A program made the position numbers and the translations under genes. From Drechslerella dactyloides (lineage: Eukaryota; Ascomycota; Orbiliomycetes; Orbiliales; Orbiliaceae), in the NCBI GenBank assembly GCA_020064725.1, contig JAGTWJ010000019.1, positions 310,001 through 374,000 of the forward strand: a stretch of 64,000 nucleotides of DNA, in the 5' to 3' direction. Shown piece after piece: positions 1 to 10,816 of this stretch. The notes under the pieces are model-generated. The model ran no database searches. It saw nothing but the letters and a program-made list of their open reading frames with translations, and was not told the origin of the DNA. Position 1 is the first letter of the stretch. Every line of letters begins with the position of its first letter.

Positions 1-249
1 GTTCTGAAGAGCAAGTTGAGAGGATTGCGTACTCTCTGAAGATATGAGCTTAGGGACAACACTGGAATGTGCTCTGCTGCCTGATCTGGCACCCTTTTCC
101 GTGCCGCCTGCCGGGGCATGTGGCCATCGTGCAGCTATCCCCGCCATCGATTTAGTGGTTGGAGGGTGGGGGCAGGTGGCTCGATCTGGTTTGGATTTGC
201 TCGTAGTATCAAATAGCATTAAATCGATCCGACTTCCATCAAGCGAGCA

Positions 250-321
250 TCTCAGATGGTCCAATGGTCAAGATTTCCGCCTGTCACGCGGACGATCGGG
301 GTTCGATTCCCCGTCTGAGAG
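250..321 (+). tRNA. tRNA-Asp (anticodon GTC)
   Basis: A 72-nt cloverleaf can be folded by eye. The 7-bp acceptor stem pairs TCTCAGA with TCTGAGA and is followed by a G discriminator base. The anticodon stem TCCGC/GCGGA encloses the 7-nt loop CTGTCAC, which gives anticodon GTC (Asp). The internal promoter boxes are visible: TGGTCCAATGG (A box) and GGTTCGATTCC (B box). No intron is present and the CCA end is not encoded, as expected for a nuclear eukaryotic tRNA. Confidence 0.95.
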
Positions 322-324
322 TTC

Positions 325-346
325 TTTTTGCCTTTTTGCCTTTTTT
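325..346 (+). terminator. RNA polymerase III terminator of tRNA-Asp
   Basis: Three T runs (5, 5 and 6 T) begin four bases after the tRNA. T runs on the coding strand just downstream are the standard Pol III stop signal; the second and third would act as back-ups. Confidence 0.8.
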
Positions 347-827
347 GCAGACTTTTTCTGGGACACCTTCGCGAGACAAGGGACAGCAAACACCCCCCAA
401 TACCATATACCCCGCACCCTTTGAGCAGGCCAATTAAGCTAAGTACTTTTTTCCTTCTGAGTGGGATTTCGGTCGTCGGCCTGTGCGGCCTACTTGGCAT
501 TTCGGGCTATGATCAATCGTAGTATCATTGAACCTTCTAGCGTACTATGTTCTACATCTCGTATATTCATAATCCAGTCAGTAGTATCGTATTTGAACCT
601 TTCCAGCGCGATTATAGTTCCTATAAACTTTATAAGCTTAGACTTCCCTTGGCGGAAAATTGATATAGAATATAAATAATCGAGACTTTGATATTCGTGC
701 ATTTACATCCTCCTGCCTTAAAAAAATGAGAGAAAAAGTGAAAGGGCAGGATAGAATTCCTAGATCGAACCTGATCGATGATTATACTAGCTACATAAGT
801 TATACAAATACAACGGCCGTTCAATGT
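347..827. other. Intergenic, no gene seen
   Basis: The open frames here are short and overlap one another on both strands. None has a recognisable domain or a plausible exon pattern. The stretch lies between the tRNA and the 3' end of the HAD gene. Confidence 0.5.
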
Positions 828-1806
828 TCACAGCGCCTGAATCCCATATCTCTCGAAATCGAATCCCTCAAGACTGCCTCTGGCTTCTCCCCAACCGTCA
901 TCCACCTTTCTTAGCAGGACTCCTTCTCGTACATCCGTTCGACCGGAGTTCCCTACTGCATCTTCCTCATCCAGATACCGCCCTTCGCCGGTCAGCCCAG
1001 CCAGAACTTCCCCCTCCTTGCCCTCATACTGCTCTCTCAGCCCTTCGTGTGGGACCCACACGCATCGCATACCGGCCCTCCTGCCAGCCTCGACACCGGG
1101 CACCGAGTCCTCAAATACAAGGCACTCCATAGGTAGTATCTTTGTCGCCAAGATTGAATCCCTCGATGCTCCCTTGTCCAGCATGTCATTCTCTCGCTTC
1201 TTGTTTATCGTCTCCAATGCCAGATGGTAGATATCCGGTGCCGGCTTGCCCCTGCCGCTTTTTATCCGCGGGTCGTCACCCTTGATGATCATGTCGGCTT
1301 CAAAGTAGGAAAATAGGACTTCCTGTAGGTGCCTCGTCTTGAGATCGTAGCTGAAGCTGTTGGAGGAGGTGGCGAGGGCCACATATGGCTTCGACGGGGA
1401 CTTTGTTAACGTCTCCAGTAGCGAAAGCACGCCGGGTAGCGGCTGGGTCGTCGGGAAATGCTTTTCTTGGAGGACCTTGACTTCGGTGAGGTATTCGGAT
1501 TGAGACAATGGAAGCTGCGCCCAGGATTGGAGGAGGTCGTACGCCTGAAATATGGTCCGTTGGTAAGCGTTGTTTCCATCAGTGAAGCGAAGGTTTCGTC
1601 GCTACAGCATCTATTACCTGCTGCGTGGGCCGGCCCTGCAGTTGGGCTTTTATCGACCATGGTAGACGTCCCTTGTCGTAGCGTGCGAGAATCTCGTCCG
1701 TTACATGAGTGTAGATGTCCTCCGAATCGATCAAAAGACCGTCCATGTCGAAGATGCAGGCCCTGATGGGCGGGAAGTTAAAGCTAAGAATGTGGTTGGT
1801 AAGCAT
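828..1806 (-). CDS. HAD-superfamily phosphatase (GS1/DOG-like)
   Basis: Two exons, 1806-1618 and 1544-828, are joined across a 73-bp intron (GTAATA...TTTCAG) and give 301 aa. The HAD motifs appear in order. Motif I is DMDGLLIDSE, with nucleophile Asp20 and acid/base Asp22. Motif II is ATSS. Motif III is the Lys in GKPAPD. Motif IV is VFEDSVPGVEAG. The helical stretch between motifs I and II fits a C1 cap. The family hydrolyses small phosphometabolites such as sugar phosphates, 2-deoxyglucose-6-phosphate or pseudouridine-5'-phosphate; the substrate cannot be read from sequence. It is probably cytosolic, with no signal peptide. The ATG at 1806 lies 19 codons before the nucleophile, typical for the family. 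Confidence 0.85.
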
Positions 1807-2615
1807 CTGCGTAACGTACGTCTGATCGCCTGGGAAGAGGAGAGGTTAAGGCGAGAGGCGAAAGAGGGATCTGAAAGTTGGATGTGCGATGCGATAGCGG
1901 AGTCCGGTTTGAGAAAACATAACGAAAGCACGGAGACGCCCTCCTACAATACATCAATCCATTTAAATACAACATGCGAGTCTACGTGCAGAGTCAGCTT
2001 GCTTGCAGAACGAGAGTGTGCACTCACGTTTCCGCGTGGTTCATCGTAACTTGAATCTTCCAACGTGCTTGGCTCCACACCGCGGGAGGATTAAAGTTAC
2101 AGCTGTATACGGCCGATTGACGGGGGCACAAAGTCCGCAGCGTGAGCGAAGGGAGAGAGAGAGAGCGAGGGATTGGCGGGTGCTGGCGTGAGAGTCGTCG
2201 CTGTAAGCTGGCCGAAGCGACGGTGCCTTGCGCCTGGTCAGCCGACGGTTGGATGATATGATGTCGTCGTGCAGCCCAGCTGCCTGGAAAATTCAAAACC
2301 TGCTGCCGGCGTCCCAAACCAGGGTGTTCGTGTCGGATCAGGGCAGCTTGAGGGGCTTCTTGAAGGACCGACAGGAGGCTTCTCTCGTGATATGTATTCT
2401 CCCTTTCCTACTGCGACTTTGTCGGAACACTCCTAACTTCCAGTCGCTTAGCCAGCGTCTCCGGAGTCGCTCGATCGAAAGACGCCGCGCGGGGCGACTG
2501 CGTTGAGGTCATAGACCCCGCAGCCATCGCCGCGTTTGACGCCGCTTTACAAGTCAACTTCACGTAGCCATCCCCACATCAGGTCGGAAGCCAGCATTCT
2601 GGTTTCATCACCATC
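1807..2615. promoter_or_regulatory. Divergent promoter region, HAD and TPR genes
   Basis: The two neighbouring genes are transcribed away from this 0.8-kb stretch, so it must hold both promoters (inference from layout). Open frames inside it are short and unrecognisable. A purine-rich GAGAGAGAGAGAGCGAG tract lies near 2150-2170. No clear TATA box was identified. Confidence 0.4.
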
Positions 2616-3640
2616 ATGGCCTCGCCGTCGACGGATCCCTCCACGGCCGACGGGGTGCCTCCAAATCTCCTGCTGAACCCACGGGCGCACGTCTTGCGAT
2701 CCTCCGAGGCGCCTCTCGCTACAGTTCCCTCCACAAACACCACGACCTCCACATCCACAAATACAGACCCGCTGCCGCCGGAAGAAGAGCAATCCCTCCT
2801 CGCGCAGGCACTGGCGCATAAGGCCACCGGAAACGAATACTTTACCTCCACACCACCCGACTACGAAACAGCCATATCCTACTACCGCTCCGCGCTGGAG
2901 GTCTGTCCGTCGAGTCTCGTCGATCACCTCACGATACTACACGCGAACATCGCAGCTGGTTTCATCAAGCTGCAGAAGTGGAAAGAAGCGGAGGACGCTG
3001 CCACGGAGAGCTTGAAGGTCAGTGGCGAGGATGACGAAATCTTAAGGGCGCGGGAAGCCAGAAAGCGAGCAAAAGAGCAGAAAGAGAAGAAGGAGCAGAA
3101 GGCCAAAGTTGTAGAGGATGGCGGGAAGGGCAAGGCTGCTGATCCAGTAGATACATCGGAAGGAAGGATAGAAGAACTTGATGACGATGATGCTGAGGAC
3201 GTTGCGAAGGTTGAGTGGGGGAAGAATTGGAAGGCCCGGCTACGGAGAGCAAAGGCCCGAGAGATGCAGAATACTTGGCAGAGCCTGTCTGGCGCCTTAG
3301 AAGGTAGCTAATTAATATCACCTCCTGCGACATCATACTCACAGTGCTAATACACGCATCCTCGATATCACCAGACTACAAAATACTATCGACACAATCT
3401 CTCCGATACCAAGCGATTCCTCCCATAGACCGGAAAGCCATCCAGCAAGCTCTGACACGGATCCCACCGAACCTCGAGGAGAAGAAGCAGAAAGAAGTAG
3501 CCGAGATGATGGGCAAGCTGAAAGGACTGGGAGATACGATCCTGAAGCCGTTCGGGCTTAGCACGAATAACTTCCAGATGGTGAAGGACGAAAAGAGCGG
3601 TGGCTACAGCTTGAATTTCTCGCAGGATGGCGGAAAGTAG
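2616..3640 (+). CDS. TPR protein, TTC1-like
   Basis: Exons 2616-3303 and 3375-3640 are joined across a 71-bp intron (GTAGCT...ACCAG), giving 317 aa. The N-terminal 55 residues are Ser/Thr/Pro-rich and probably disordered. TPR-like helices run from about residue 60 (ALAHKATGNEYF, then the second helix YRSALEVCP) to about 130. A charged Lys/Glu-rich segment follows at about 145-200, then a C-terminal region (MMGKLKGLGDTILKPFGLS) typical of eukaryotic TTC1-type proteins. Family members are cytosolic adaptors that bind chaperones or G-protein partners; the partner here is unknown. The splice restores the conserved ALEDYK junction, which supports the intron call. Confidence 0.85.
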
Positions 3641-3875
3641 GCACTGCGTAGCATATCAAAAGGAGCTGGCGATGCGTATCATCGCTTGGGACACAGTCAT
3701 ATACCATGTCGCTCATATACTATCATTGTATGGGTATTTTAAACTAGCATAGCGGGATTATCTGTACTGATTTGACGAATACGAGGAGCCGTCGCAACCG
3801 GTACATACTATTCTATAGTAATGCTCCTAGGTATGGGCTATGCGCCTATATTGCTGCGGCCCAGTTCGAAAGCCG

Positions 3876-4115
3876 TCACAGCTTCCCCATCTCCCACCCC
3901 TCCCCGGCCGGCCGCTGATGCTCGACGTACCGATACCCCTCGGCAGCAATGCTCCACCCACCCGCAGCCGGCGCTTGCCCTTGTACTGGCGGTTGTGGCG
4001 GTAACGAGGGTAGTGACAGTGGTTTCCGTAGCCGTTCCGTGAAGAAGACGGGATGCAACTTTGAAACATTGTAGGCCGGATTTATGTTCTGCGACTGTTG
4101 TGCTGGTGAAGTCAT
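3876..4115 (-). CDS. Possible small hypothetical protein (79 aa)
   Basis: An ATG-started frame of 79 codons is rich in Pro and Gln and has no recognised domain. The N-terminal part (KLHPVFFTERLRKP) looks protein-like rather than random, but length and composition do not prove coding. It could instead be the last exon of a gene that starts further upstream on this strand. Confidence 0.3.
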   Translation of the reverse strand: MTSPAQQSQNINPAYNVSKLHPVFFTERLRKPLSLPSLPPQPPVQGQAPAAGGWSIAAEGYRYVEHQRPAGEGWEMGKL

Positions 4116-4821
4116 AGTACTTTTCCTTCTGTTTGTTGGTTGTTTGAGGATTGGATGGTTCGGGAGTATAGACGGGACAAAGTGATAAAGCTATTGCGAT
4201 TGTGTGGGAGAGTCAGACGGCCTGTTTGTGGTGTTCTCTGGTGGACTTTTCTCCGGCGCTGGGGTCTTTGATGCGTCGGCTGAGGATTGCGATCGGATGG
4301 TCGTGTGAGGTACGCGACGGGGAGCGGAAGGTTGCTGTTCAAAACCAACGGTCAGCGTGTTATTGATCACTGTGTTCAACTCGATCCAATGCCGGCGAGG
4401 GGGCTTACTACTGTCGGGCGATGAGGCTGCAGAGTCGAGAACATTGGTGAATATTTTAACGGGTGGAGAATGCAGTTCTCTCTGCTCGGTGGTGAGTTTT
4501 GGTGTCGCAGGCAGCCGAGGCAAATTAGGCAGGCTCTTGAACGCGAGTCACGTCAGAACCGGTTGACCGCCTGAAGCTAACCGCTCTCTACTACCTTACA
4601 CTGCGGAACGCACTTGAATAGATCTATCGGAAATGATGGTTTGTGATACTATCCGACACTAGATTCTTTTGTATTACAAACATTATATCTGGGGTCCCCG
4701 GATCCAATGATACAAGCTACCCGCTGGCGCGCTCCTATCTACCACCCCCGCCGCTACCGATCTCTTGCTCACTGAAATGAAAACCCCACCTGACAGTATC
4801 CATATGCGGATGGTCTTCCGC
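4116..4821 (-). other. Possible exon/intron remnants, unassigned
   Basis: A minus-strand frame from about 4552 lacks a clear ATG. It contains a textbook-looking intron at 4408-4335 (GTAAGC...branch-like CTGAC...GAACAG). Splicing it gives a short frame ending in TGA at 4213. I do not recognise the product and cannot find its first exon. The rest of the stretch, down to the 3' end of acl2, shows nothing else. Confidence 0.25.
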
Positions 4822-6666
4822 TTAAACTTCGCCGTATTCCTTGATCTTGGTCGTGGCACCAACTACATCGTGATGAGAAGGTTAGTATCAGGTTTCGTGG
4901 GTCCGATGGTCGAGGACATGAACTTACGCAGGGCCACCGGCACAATTTCTGCGACTCCCATCTCCGGTCCGTAAACCTTGATATCGAGCTTCAGCTCGTC
5001 TCCAGCAGCCTTAAGGTTCTTCAGACCCTCCTGGTAGTTGGGACCGGCCCGTCGCACCCAGATCTTCGTCTTGTGATCGATCAGCTGCGGTGCAACCTCG
5101 CGCAACGCCCTAATCACACCCTTGAACGTCGATGCGACGTTTGTAAAGTTTGCGATTCCGCCACCGATGAAGAGGACCTTGCCTTCTTCACGCGCCGGGG
5201 CGCGTAGAAGGAGATCGATGACAGTGCGGGCGTAGTGGTACGTCTGTGTTTCTGTCGGCGCGCCGGAGTACTCGCCATAATTGGCCAGCTCCTCGCCGAA
5301 ACCGGCAGCTGCGATGGCGTCCGCGTAGACGACGGAGGCACCACCACCGGCAACGAGCGTCCAGATTCGACCATCGGCGTTCAGGACAGTCAGTTTGAGA
5401 GACGCGCCGGTCTTTGCATCTAGGGCGGCAATGTAGCTAGAATTCAAGATCAGCACACTTGCCAAAGCTCGACTAAGCGGGGCGCTTGAGACTCACGCTT
5501 CCTCTTTCGACAGCTCGCGGCCAAAGGGAGCTGGGAACTCCAGCGGGGGGCCGGCGTCAACATCCACCTTACCACCACTGCCCGCTGTGCTTACTCCCAG
5601 AGCCACGGGACCCCTCGCGATGGCCCATTTTGCACCACACTCGAATTCGGCAGTCTGGTCGATCTTGGCCGCCAAGTCAAGGAAGTGGACGGACGCGGAG
5701 GTCGCGTCTGCGTTAGGGACGACGACTAGAGGGTTGATTTCCAGGTAGGTGAATTGGCAGTCGACATAAACGGCGTAGAGGCGGTTGATAAAGTCTACGA
5801 GGACGTTGTGGACGAATTTGGGTACATCGGAGAGAAGGGTAGCCGCAATCTCTTCATTCGACGGGTATCTAAGAAGCCGTAGACTTGTCAACAACTGCCC
5901 GATGACTTCGCGGGAAATAGTCCTGAGAAGGGCGTAGCGTACTCTTTGAGATCAACTGGAATCAGAATCTTTTTGGCTTTTGCATCGACATCACCGACGT
6001 CGACACCTCCTTCGTGTGTGAATAGGATCCAATCGCCCTGCGCAGCAGCCATAGTTAGATCTGTCCCTCATGTTGGGCATTTGTAGTGGGCCTGGGCATA
6101 GCCTAAGCAGCTGTGGGGTGCATCCCTTCGTCTGCTCTAGCTTCCCTTCGTCCGAGCTCGGGTAACCGTCTATAAAGGACCTTTGGTCTTCCAAGGGAAA
6201 AATGCATCATACGGTTCAGTTTACATACCTCTCTCAGACTGTGGATATTGACATAGTACTCTTCCTCTTGTTTGTGGGGAACGAATGGCTCGACGAGAAA
6301 CTGCCTCAGCGTGCCCGTCACTGTCTCGACCTTGACCGGCTTGCCTGCTCTCTCCAGGACCCATTGCTTCGCATCCTCCCAGGTCTTATTCAACGCCAGG
6401 AGACCGCTCTTGCCTCGTCGCTTGATCAACTGGTCCGGCTTGGCCACGAACTTTGCTCCGGGAGCTAGCAGCCACGGGTAGGTCGTCTCCGCGGTTTGCA
6501 AGACGGTTTCAGGAGCGACATCTTCCGGGAAGTATAACGACGCGAGCTTTGGAGGAGCGTTGTGTGGTGGCGGTGGCAGAGTGGACTTGGTTATCGCCGG
6601 GGAGCGGGTCAAGTGGTAGTTGAGGATGGCTTTGCCGTCGGCCTCGAGGACGGATTTGGCAGACAT
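4822..6666 (-). CDS. acl2: ATP-citrate lyase subunit 2 (ATP-grasp/citrate-binding subunit)
   Basis: Five exons (6666-6229, 6037-5943, 5868-5497, 5436-4928, 4862-4822) give 484 aa, the usual size for the ascomycete small subunit. It corresponds to the N-terminal half of animal ACLY: an ATP-grasp/succinyl-CoA-synthetase-beta-like part first, then a citrate-binding part. Conserved blocks include FTHEGGVDVGD, YLEINPLVV and a Gly-rich loop (FIGGGIANFT). With Acl1 it forms the cytosolic enzyme that converts citrate, CoA and ATP to acetyl-CoA and oxaloacetate, feeding lipid and polyketide synthesis and histone acetylation. All introns have GT-AG ends and every junction keeps the frame; the 13-codon last exon is small but ends cleanly in LLGATTKIKEYGEV. 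Head-to-head pairing with acl1 points to co-regulation. Confidence 0.95.
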
Positions 6667-8552
6667 GGTGGTCTTTGCTTGCGAGGTAGGCGGGGTTCAC
6701 GAACAATCGGTGAAGCTTCAAGGAGCAGTCAATTGGCTTAGACCGAGGGAGCGGAGATGTTAATGAAGTTGGCACGAGCTGGCGGTTGAGGGGAGAGGAG
6801 AAGAGGAGACCGACAAGGTTGAGTTCAAGTGTTTTGTTGTGTGGTGGGCCACCCAATTCGACCAGGCTGCTGGTTAACGTTCGATTTGGCGCAAGCTTGT
6901 ACGTCTGGACACGTCTACGAAGCTTCACGGGCGGAGGGCAATACTTCTTCAGCGGCTTTGGTTTCCGGGCGGACTCAAACTTCACAAGGTGGTAACTATT
7001 TTTTCATCTTGTTCTAATATATTCTGCTCCATTCCACGCAGGCGCGTATATGCCTCGGCGTCCTAGCATAATGCATAAGACCTCCCCGCTCGCTCTCGAC
7101 CACCGCCAGCAGGATCTCCAAATATCCCGAGCAGGGGACGCTCGCCGGTCAATTGAGACGACCAGGGAGCCCCTCAGCAGGGCCATTGTATGCACCTATC
7201 TCGTTCCCAACCTGCTCGCGAGCCGTCCCAATACATGAGGCGTTTCCCAGTATAAACCCTCTCCTTGTGTGGAATGCACCTGGCTCGGTCCGGTAGCTAC
7301 ACGCTGGACTATGCTCTCCCCGCTCTCCCCTCGTCAGGTACCCAAGTTCCCAATTCAAATTCTGACTGTAACCCAAGATGCCTATTAATATCTCCTTCGA
7401 GATTGTTGAAGCCGTGACGGGCCTGCACCCCCAACGGCACCAGCGAGGAATGCACTGGAAAAAGCGAATGCTATCGGCGATATGCTTTCCGGTCGCCGTA
7501 ACTGAACGGCGCTTACCGACAAGGGCGGACCCTGAGGTAGTTGACAGAACTTTTGGCCCTGAGACGTTTTCACCTGCCCCAACGCTTCTCTGCTGAAAGA
7601 TGGGACGTCATTCCACCTGGCCTCTGACAAATATTCCCATGATGATGGAGGTCCAGGCCGCCATAAAGACCCTTCCACCGATGTAGACAAGGCCTCTCAT
7701 CATGCAGCCGGGCCAAAAGCCCCCAGGCTTCAGCTGTGAGCATTCCGTAAGCTTCGACCGCGGGCGTCTTGGGGGCGGTCGTTTGCATCGCATCCGTCGA
7801 CGGCCTGTTTGCTTTTTTCAACCGATAGTGGGTGGGGAACCCGTCAAACAGCCTCGGAGCGGGCTAGCGAAAGCTAGCAAAAACCGCTGGGATAAGTGTC
7901 AGAGAAGCTCTGCTGGCCTCCTCTCGCGTGTTCGATATAATCAATTCCATTGACCCTGCGGTTGGGACTGAATCGACCTCAAGGGCAGCTGGTTTTGCTT
8001 GTCCTCCTTCTCCCTTCCGTCCCGTTGTCGAAGCCATTCGCTCCGTCAAGCATATCCGCTGCTTCTTGAAACACGCGCAAGTAAGTAAGTTCTGCACTCT
8101 TCTGTAGAATATCTGTCTCTCAGCACGGCAATTTGCGTGGGTTTCGTCTGCTTGCGCGGTGTCCCACACTCTGCTCCCGACTCGACGGGATGGAATTGCT
8201 GTTCCGTGATGCCGAGGCTGGTTGGCATTGGGGAATTTCGTGAGCATTGCACTCGACAGCTAAGCTTCATGCTTTCGATCTGGCGGTTTGTGGTTCATTC
8301 TTGACGTCTGCGTGGTTCTGTCCTGGCGGATTGGTTGCCGGACTGTTGGGGAGGAGTTTAAGGGAACGAGACACCTCAAGTCGCCTTTTGCTCCCCACAA
8401 CACCACACCAAGCTCCCACCACCGTCGACACTTCCGTCGACGCTCCTCCACCGCCAATTGACCGCCTTCACCGCGTAAGAGACGCATTCGAGATAGATAT
8501 TTACTTACCCACCCTCAACTCGATAGTTGCCAGCTCCTGAAAGACCGCCAAA
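6667..8552. promoter_or_regulatory. Shared acl2/acl1 divergent promoter region
   Basis: This 1.9-kb interval separates the two start codons. The acl1 side is C-rich (CCACCACCG, CTCCTCCACCG) just upstream of CCGCCAAAATG, a typical leader for a highly expressed fungal gene. No open frame here is convincing. The length leaves room for 5' UTR introns, which I could not place. Confidence 0.6.
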
Positions 8553-10816
8553 ATGCCGTCCATGGCCACTCTCGTTCCCAGCACCGCTGCTCGCAGCGGT
8601 GACAGCCAGCTGCTCAATGTCAACGACAATATTGCGCGGTTCTCCGCTCCATCTCGCCCGAGGTCTCCTCCCGCAGAGCACACCCTCTTCCACCCGAAGA
8701 CGCGAGCGTTCGTCTACGGTATGCAGACGAAGGTAGGCGTGCTATCCGCCTCTAGATTTCGCAAAGGGACTACCTGCTCACGCATCCTGTCGGTAGGCCG
8801 TCCAAGGCATGTTGGACTTCGACTACATCAACAATCGCTCTACACCATCCGTAGCAGCAATCATCTACCCCTTCGGTGGCCAGTTCGTCTCTAAGATGTA
8901 CTGGGGTACTAGCGAGACCCTGCTGCCCGTTTACCAGACCACAGAGAAGGCCTTCGCCAAGCATCCAGAAGTCGACACTGTCGTCAACTTTGCCAGCAGC
9001 AGAAGTGTTTACTCCTCGACGTTGGAATTGATGGAATTCCCTCAGGTCAAATGTATCGCTATTATTGCAGAAGGTGTTCCTGAGAGAGTAGGTCAAAATC
9101 CAGGCTTCCAAACACCTCGGCTTCAGGTGCTGATATATGAGATAATAGAGGGCACGAGAAATCCTGCACATCGCAAAGAAGAAGGGCGTCACAATCATCG
9201 GACCCGCCACCGTTGGAGGAATCAAGCCTGGCTGCTTCAAAATCGGCAACACCGGCGGCATGATGGACAACATCGTTGCCTCCAAACTCTACCGCAAGGG
9301 CTCCGTTGGATACGTTTCCAAGTCCGGTGGTATGTCGAACGAGCTCAACAACATCGTGTCGCAAACCACCAATGGTGTCTACGAGGGAGTTGCCATTGGA
9401 GGTGATAGATACCCAGGAACCACCTTTATCGACCACATGCTCCGATACCAGGCCGATCCTGAATGTAAAATCCTGCTGCTGCTCGGAGAAGTGGGTGGTG
9501 TCGAAGAATATCGTGTCATCGACGCTGTCAAAGATGGTTTGATTACAAAGCCGATTGTGGCCTGGGCTATTGGTACTTGCGCCGATGTTTTCAAGACTGA
9601 GGTCCAGTTCGGCCACGCTGGCTCGCTTGCCAACTCCAAGATGGAGACCGCCAAGTCAAAGAACGAGGCAATGAGGAATGCTGGTTTCCATGTACCTGAG
9701 ACCTTTGAGAAGCTCCCGGAGATGCTGGCCAAGGTTTACCAGAAACTTGTCGCGGACGGCACTATCGTCCCCGAAAAAGAGCCTGCTCCACCCAAGATCC
9801 CTATGGACTACAGCTGGGCACAGGAACTCGGTCTCATCCGAAAGCCTGCTGCTTTCATTTCCACCATCTCTGATGACCGTGGCCAGGAGCTCCTCTATGC
9901 TGGTATGCCCATCTCCGAGGTCTTTGCTGAAGACATTGGCATCGGTGGTGTCATGAGCTTGCTGTGGTTCCGACGACGTCTGCCGTCTTACGCTTCCAAG
10001 TTCTTGGAAATGGTTCTCATGCTTACTGCTGATCACGGTCCTGCTGTCTCCGGTGCCATGAACACCATCATCACTACCCGCGCCGGAAAAGATCTTATTT
10101 CCAGTTTGGTCGCTGGTTTGTTGACGATTGGTGAACGGTTCGGTGGTGCTCTGGACGGCGCGGCTGCCGAGTTCACGAATGCCATGGATAAGGGCCTTTC
10201 GCCGAGAGAATTCGTTGATTCCATGAGGAAGCAGAACAAACTCAGTAAGTTCTTACCGCTTCAATGCGACCTAACCTGATCTTCTACAGTCTTACACTAA
10301 CGATCATCTCTTCCAGTCCCCGGCATTGGCCACAAAGTAAAGTCGCGAAACAACCCTGATCAGCGTGTGGAGCTCGTCAAGGACTTTGTTCGCCGCAACT
10401 TCCCAAGCTGCAAGATGCTCGACTACGCCATCGCCGTCGAGACCGTTACCACCTCCAAGAAGGACAACTTGATCCTCAACGTCGATGGTTGTGTTGCCGT
10501 CTGCTTCGTCGATCTGATGAGAAATTGTGGTGCCTTCAGCGCTGAGGAGGCGGAAGATTACTTGAAGGTAAACACAAACCCCCGTGTGTACCCGATTAAC
10601 GATATGCTAACGTATCATGTGTTTCAGATGGGAGTTCTGAACGGCCTCTTCGTTCTTGGTCGTAGCATCGGTTTGATTGCCCACCACCTGGATCAGAAGA
10701 GACTAAGGACTGGATTGTACCGCCATCCATGGGACGACATTTCGTACATGGGTTTCGGAACAGAAGGTGTTGCCCCGGGAGGTGCGAACAGAGCGATGGT
10801 TGATGTTGGGAAGTAA
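8553..10816 (+). CDS. acl1: ATP-citrate lyase subunit 1 (CoA-ligase/citrate-synthase-like subunit)
   Basis: Five exons (8553-8732, 8797-9087, 9149-10244, 10317-10567, 10628-10816) give 668 aa, matching the family. The N-terminal two-thirds is succinyl-CoA-synthetase-alpha-like, with Gly-rich CoA-binding segments (GPATVGGIKPG, VSKSGGMSNEL). The phospho-accepting catalytic histidine is His313 in FGHAGS. The C-terminal third is the citrate-synthase-like domain (PGIGHKVKSRNNPD). It pairs with Acl2 in the cytosol. All four introns (60-72 bp) have GT-AG ends, and a branch-like TGCTGAT precedes the second acceptor. The start is the ATG in CCAAAATG, 60 codons before the first junction; the Met four codons downstream could also be used. 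Confidence 0.96.
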
